Shown here: positions 60,959 through 64,000 of the stretch, piece after piece | Position numbering within the stretch: the first letter of the stretch is position 1 | Layout: the number at the start of each line of letters is the position of its first letter | Assembly (NCBI GenBank): GCA_040766655.1 | Contig: JAXGQB010000017.1 | Span: forward strand, 46,406 to 110,405 | Reading direction: 5' to 3' | DNA from: JALOOB01 sp040766655 | GTDB lineage: Bacteria > Chloroflexota > Anaerolineae > CG2-30-64-16 | Length of the DNA: 64,000 nucleotides | Made by a program: the position numbers and the translations under genes | Notes under the pieces: generated by a model | Told to the model about the DNA's origin: nothing | Database searches by the model: none | Seen by the model: the letters and a program-made list of their open reading frames with translations, nothing else

Positions 60959-62170
60959 TTACCGCACGCGGGCGAGCAGGCCTGCCGCGAAACCGATCAG
61001 CGCCATCACCGCGAGGCTGGCAAACGCAGCGGTCCAGCCCGCCGACTGGGCCAGCGCACCGACCACCACCGGTCCGATCAGCATGCCGGCGTTCTGGCCG
61101 ACCTGGATAATGGCCATGGCAAGCCCGCCCTGCCGCGGGTCTCCCGCGGCCTCTACCGCGCCGGAAAAGATAGCGGTGGGGACGAGCCCCAGGGCCAGGC
61201 CGCCTGCGACGAGCACCGCTATCAGGGCGAAGCCGGACGCGATCACGTTCAACGGCAGCAGCAGCGCAGCAGCCGCAAAGCCGATGAGGTAGGGCTTCTT
61301 GCGGGACCCGATCCGGTCCGACAGGATGCCGCCGCCAGGCGCGGAGAAGATCGTGATGAGCGTGGGAATGGCCGCCAGCAGCGCTGCCTGCGCAAGCGGG
61401 ATGCCGCGCTGTGTGGAGAGGAACGTGGGCAGATAGGTGCCGGAGGCAATGGCGGCTGCGTTAAACGCGGCGAACGCGACCGACAGCAGCCAGATATTGC
61501 GGTTGCGCAGGACATCCCGCGACGTGACCCTTGGCGCCTCGGCGGGCGCCTGAATGCCGTCTGCCCCCGCGACCTGCGGGGCCGGTCGGGCCACGACGAG
61601 GTAGAGCACCGTGACAACGAGTGCATAGATCACGCCCAGCCACCACACCGCGCGCCAGCCCGCGGCCTGGGCCAGCGGCGGCGCCACTATCAGCGTTGCG
61701 GCCGTGCCCAGGGGCACCCAGGCCGACCAGATGCCCATGGCCGTCCCGCGCTTCGATGCCGCGAACCACTGCGCGATCAGCGCTGGCGCCAGCACCGCCA
61801 TGAAGCTCGTACCCGCGCCCTCGATCACGCGGCTGGCAAGGAGCGAGCCGGTGGACTGGCTGAGTGCACCCAGGATGCCGCCGAGCACGATCGACCCGCC
61901 CGCGATGAGGCCGGTGACCCGGAATCCCACGCGCTGCAGGATGAAGCCGGCCGGGAGGGCCAGGATCAGGCCCGTGACCGCGTAGACGGACATGAGCAGG
62001 CCCGCGCCCGAAACCGAGAGCCCCAGCGCGTCCATGAGGAGCGGCATGATGGGCGGCACCTTGAACTGGTTGAGCGGCGCGGCGATGCTAAAGAGCAGCA
62101 GGACGGCCAGGATGATCCAGGCGGCGGCCGAGGCCGCCCCCGTGCGCGATGATGCTGTGCGAGTGGTCAT
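60959..62170 (-). CDS. Major facilitator superfamily transporter
   Basis: A 403-residue carrier with 12 predicted helices from the ATG at 62170 (MTTRTASSRTGAASAA). MFS signatures: VYAVTGLILALPAGFILQRV between helices 2 and 3, GFRVTGLIAGGSIVLGGILG, ASRVIEGAGTSFMAVLAPAL, and GGGILSDRIGSRKKPYLIGF between 8 and 9. The pattern is close to the CynX/NimT-like branch (cyanate or nitrate-type anions), but specificity cannot be fixed. It is divergent from the following gene by about 170 bases. Confidence 0.85.
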   Translation of the reverse strand: MTTRTASSRTGAASAAAWIILAVLLLFSIAAPLNQFKVPPIMPLLMDALGLSVSGAGLLMSVYAVTGLILALPAGFILQRVGFRVTGLIAGGSIVLGGILGALSQSTGSLLASRVIEGAGTSFMAVLAPALIAQWFAASKRGTAMGIWSAWVPLGTAATLIVAPPLAQAAGWRAVWWLGVIYALVVTVLYLVVARPAPQVAGADGIQAPAEAPRVTSRDVLRNRNIWLLSVAFAAFNAAAIASGTYLPTFLSTQRGIPLAQAALLAAIPTLITIFSAPGGGILSDRIGSRKKPYLIGFAAAALLLPLNVIASGFALIAVLVAGGLALGLVPTAIFSGAVEAAGDPRQGGLAMAIIQVGQNAGMLIGPVVVGALAQSAGWTAAFASLAVMALIGFAAGLLARVR

Positions 62171-62337
62171 GGCGTATCCATTCATTTGGCAGAAATGGTG
62201 TCAAGATAAATACTATAGTACCCTAGGGAACCTGTCAAATGAGGCCGGTTTCGATGCTGGGGGCCGCAGTGTTGCCATCCCGTTGCAGGTTGGAGCAGGA
62301 AGCAAGAGACGATATACTGTCCATACGACCGTAAGCC

Positions 62338-64000
62338 ATGGCAGAAAGGCGCACCATGCCCGACGAGACCGACTACATCCCGAAGGTACACCGCATTCAC
62401 ATGATGCTCGGCCAATACCCCATCCTGGGCGACGTCATGCGCGAGCGCATGCGGCAGGAGATGTTCCGGCGCGGCATTATCACCCGAGCCCGTTTCGAAG
62501 ACGAGGTCCGCGAGCGCGCGGTCGCCTCGCAGCGCCGGGAGGGGGTGCTCAACCCGTACGAGGACGAGGCGGCCGACGTCTGGGAGCGCCGCCTGGCCCG
62601 GATCCGAGAGTACCTGACCGAGTTCCACTGGGCCTACAACATGGATCCCCAGTTGTTCGAAGGCATCGCGTTGCAGGTGCTGAACGAGCGGCCGACCGCG
62701 GAGCAGATGCTGACCTTCAACCCCGAGATGGCGTCCATGGAGATCCTGTTCCAGCAGTTGTCCAGCTACGCCAAGCTTCCCCCGGAAGACCAGGCGCTGG
62801 CCAAACACCACATGCAGGAGACCAAGGTCGTCGTCATCCGCGCGTTGATCAGCGACGAGCTGGACTTCGTCCGCGTGGCCAAGGAGTACATGAGCTACGA
62901 TGACCTCGACTGGATCCGGAAGCACAGGGTCGGCCGGGGCAAGATCGGCGGCAAGGCCGCGGGCCTGGTGCTGGCGTGGAAGATCCTCGAGGTCACCCTC
63001 GAACGCTTCTGCGAGTCCTGCCAGCACATCAACATGGTCATGCCGGAAACCTACTTCGTCGGCGCGGATGTCAGCTACGAGTTTCTCCAGATCAACGACC
63101 TGGTCCGTTACCTGAACCAAAAGTACAAGAGCATGGAGGAGATCCAGGCGGATTACCCGGAAGTGCAGGCCGCGTATGCGCAGGGCACCTTCCCGGCTGA
63201 CGTGGTCGAGCACCTGCACGAGTTGCTGGAGTACGTCGGGAAGAAGCCGCTCATCGTTCGCTCCTCCAGCCTGCTCGAGGACAACTTCGGGCTCTCCTTC
63301 GCCGGCATGTACGACAGCATCTTCTGTCCGAACCAGGGCACGGTGGAGGAAAACCTCGAGTTCCTCCTCGACGCGATCGCACGGGTCTACGCCAGCATCT
63401 ACAACCCGGACGTGCTGCTCTATCGCAAGCAGCAGAAGGTGCTCGACTTCGACGAGCGCATGGCCATCCTGCTGCAGGTCGTCCAGGGTGAGCCGTACGG
63501 CGATGCCTACTTCCCCCTGGCGGCCGGTGTGGCCTACAGCCGCAACCCCTATATCTGGAGCCCCAAGCTGCGCCGCGAGGACGGCTTTGCGCGCATCGTC
63601 GTGGGGCTGGGCACGCGGGCCGTCGACCGGGTGGGCGAGGACTATCCGCGCATGGTCGCGCTCAGCCATCCCACACTGCGGCCCGAGAACAGCGCCCGCG
63701 ACATCAAGTACTACTCACAGTACTTCATGGACACCATCAATCTGAAGGAAAACCGCCTCGAGACGGTCCCCGTCACCGACGTGCTGCGGGCCGACTATCC
63801 GGGGCTCCGGATGGTGGCGTCGGTCGACCGTGACGACTTCGTCAGCCCGATGGTGTTCGTGGACCATAGCCTCGATCCCCACTCGCTCGTCATCACCATG
63901 GACGCGCTGCTGGAACAGACCAACTTCGCCGCGGACCTGCGCACCATCCTGAAGGCGCTGGAGGTCAGCTATAGCCACCCCGTCGATGTGGAGTTCACCG
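62338..64000 (+). CDS. PEP/pyruvate-binding domain protein (3' end outside window)
   Basis: 554 codons visible, running off the right edge. It starts at the ATG at 62338 or 62356 (MPDETDYIPKVHRIHMMLGQ). After an N-terminal helical region of about 190 residues comes a PPDK_N-like ATP-grasp domain: GRGKIGGKAAGLVLAWKILE, IVRSSSLLEDNFGLSFAGMY with the Arg that binds the phosphate, and YSRNPYIWSPKLRREDGFAR. Unlike PEP synthase, a long N-terminal extension precedes it, and the His domain is not yet reached. A phosphotransferase or regulatory role is possible. Confidence 0.85.
   Translation, partial: MAERRTMPDETDYIPKVHRIHMMLGQYPILGDVMRERMRQEMFRRGIITRARFEDEVRERAVASQRREGVLNPYEDEAADVWERRLARIREYLTEFHWAYNMDPQLFEGIALQVLNERPTAEQMLTFNPEMASMEILFQQLSSYAKLPPEDQALAKHHMQETKVVVIRALISDELDFVRVAKEYMSYDDLDWIRKHRVGRGKIGGKAAGLVLAWKILEVTLERFCESCQHINMVMPETYFVGADVSYEFLQINDLVRYLNQKYKSMEEIQADYPEVQAAYAQGTFPADVVEHLHELLEYVGKKPLIVRSSSLLEDNFGLSFAGMYDSIFCPNQGTVEENLEFLLDAIARVYASIYNPDVLLYRKQQKVLDFDERMAILLQVVQGEPYGDAYFPLAAGVAYSRNPYIWSPKLRREDGFARIVVGLGTRAVDRVGEDYPRMVALSHPTLRPENSARDIKYYSQYFMDTINLKENRLETVPVTDVLRADYPGLRMVASVDRDDFVSPMVFVDHSLDPHSLVITMDALLEQTNFAADLRTILKALEVSYSHPVDVEFT

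Overview
The window is high-GC DNA, tightly packed on both strands. Its gene families (anaerobic CODH/ACS, DUF3090, a PEP/pyruvate-binding-domain protein, a lone TatA, DUF4349 lipoprotein, HEAT-like proteins) look most like a Chloroflexota bacterium related to Anaerolineae or Caldilineae. That placement is an impression from families, not a search. Some genes carry many single-base indels (acsB, cooS, the 11.7-14.7 kb two-component pair, the 53-56 kb nucleotidase), while most others are clean. This suggests a draft or long-read consensus with local errors rather than widespread gene death.

1-9.9 kb, minus strand, read right to left: a Wood-Ljungdahl carbonyl-branch cluster. It holds a small Cys-rich ORF, an HMA-fold protein without its Cys pair, the CO dehydrogenase (cooS/acsA), acetyl-CoA synthase (acsB), a CBS-domain protein, a ferredoxin-NADP reductase, both corrinoid iron-sulfur protein subunits (acsD, acsC), and an NfnA/PyrK-like flavoprotein cut by the window edge. 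A promoter-like sequence, a palindrome and a terminator hairpin with a possible alternative fold lie upstream (about 9.76-9.92 kb).

9.9-23 kb: signalling and envelope genes (DUF4173 membrane protein, a broken response regulator/histidine kinase pair, an ANTAR regulator with its kinase, TatA, DUF4349 lipoprotein), a TumE-type toxin-antitoxin pair and a NERD-domain helicase. 23-38 kb: housekeeping genes (rfbC, DUF3090, YyaL/SSP411, nfo, cobalamin adenosyltransferase, DegV, asparaginase, acylphosphatase, RNase HI, tsaD), interrupted by a lower-GC restriction-modification island at 27.1-30.4 kb. 38-50.7 kb: a 1459-residue secreted repeat protein, a ComEC-like metallo-beta-lactamase protein, a glutaredoxin-thioredoxin reductase fusion, an orphan DNA methyltransferase, an M55 peptidase, a tail-less FtsZ, and a metal P-type ATPase with its ArsR regulator and operator. 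50.9-64 kb: an old-yellow-enzyme, an IS630-like DNA-binding ORF, a tandemly duplicated 5'-nucleotidase, a probable selenoprotein (redoxin with an in-frame TGA giving UxxC), a Nudix hydrolase, ComEC, an MFS carrier and the start of a PEP/pyruvate-binding protein.

The observations I rate highest are the candidate selenocysteine redoxin at 57165-57644, the accessory genes and leader of the CODH/ACS cluster, and the two near-identical nucleotidase modules with sharp repeat edges.
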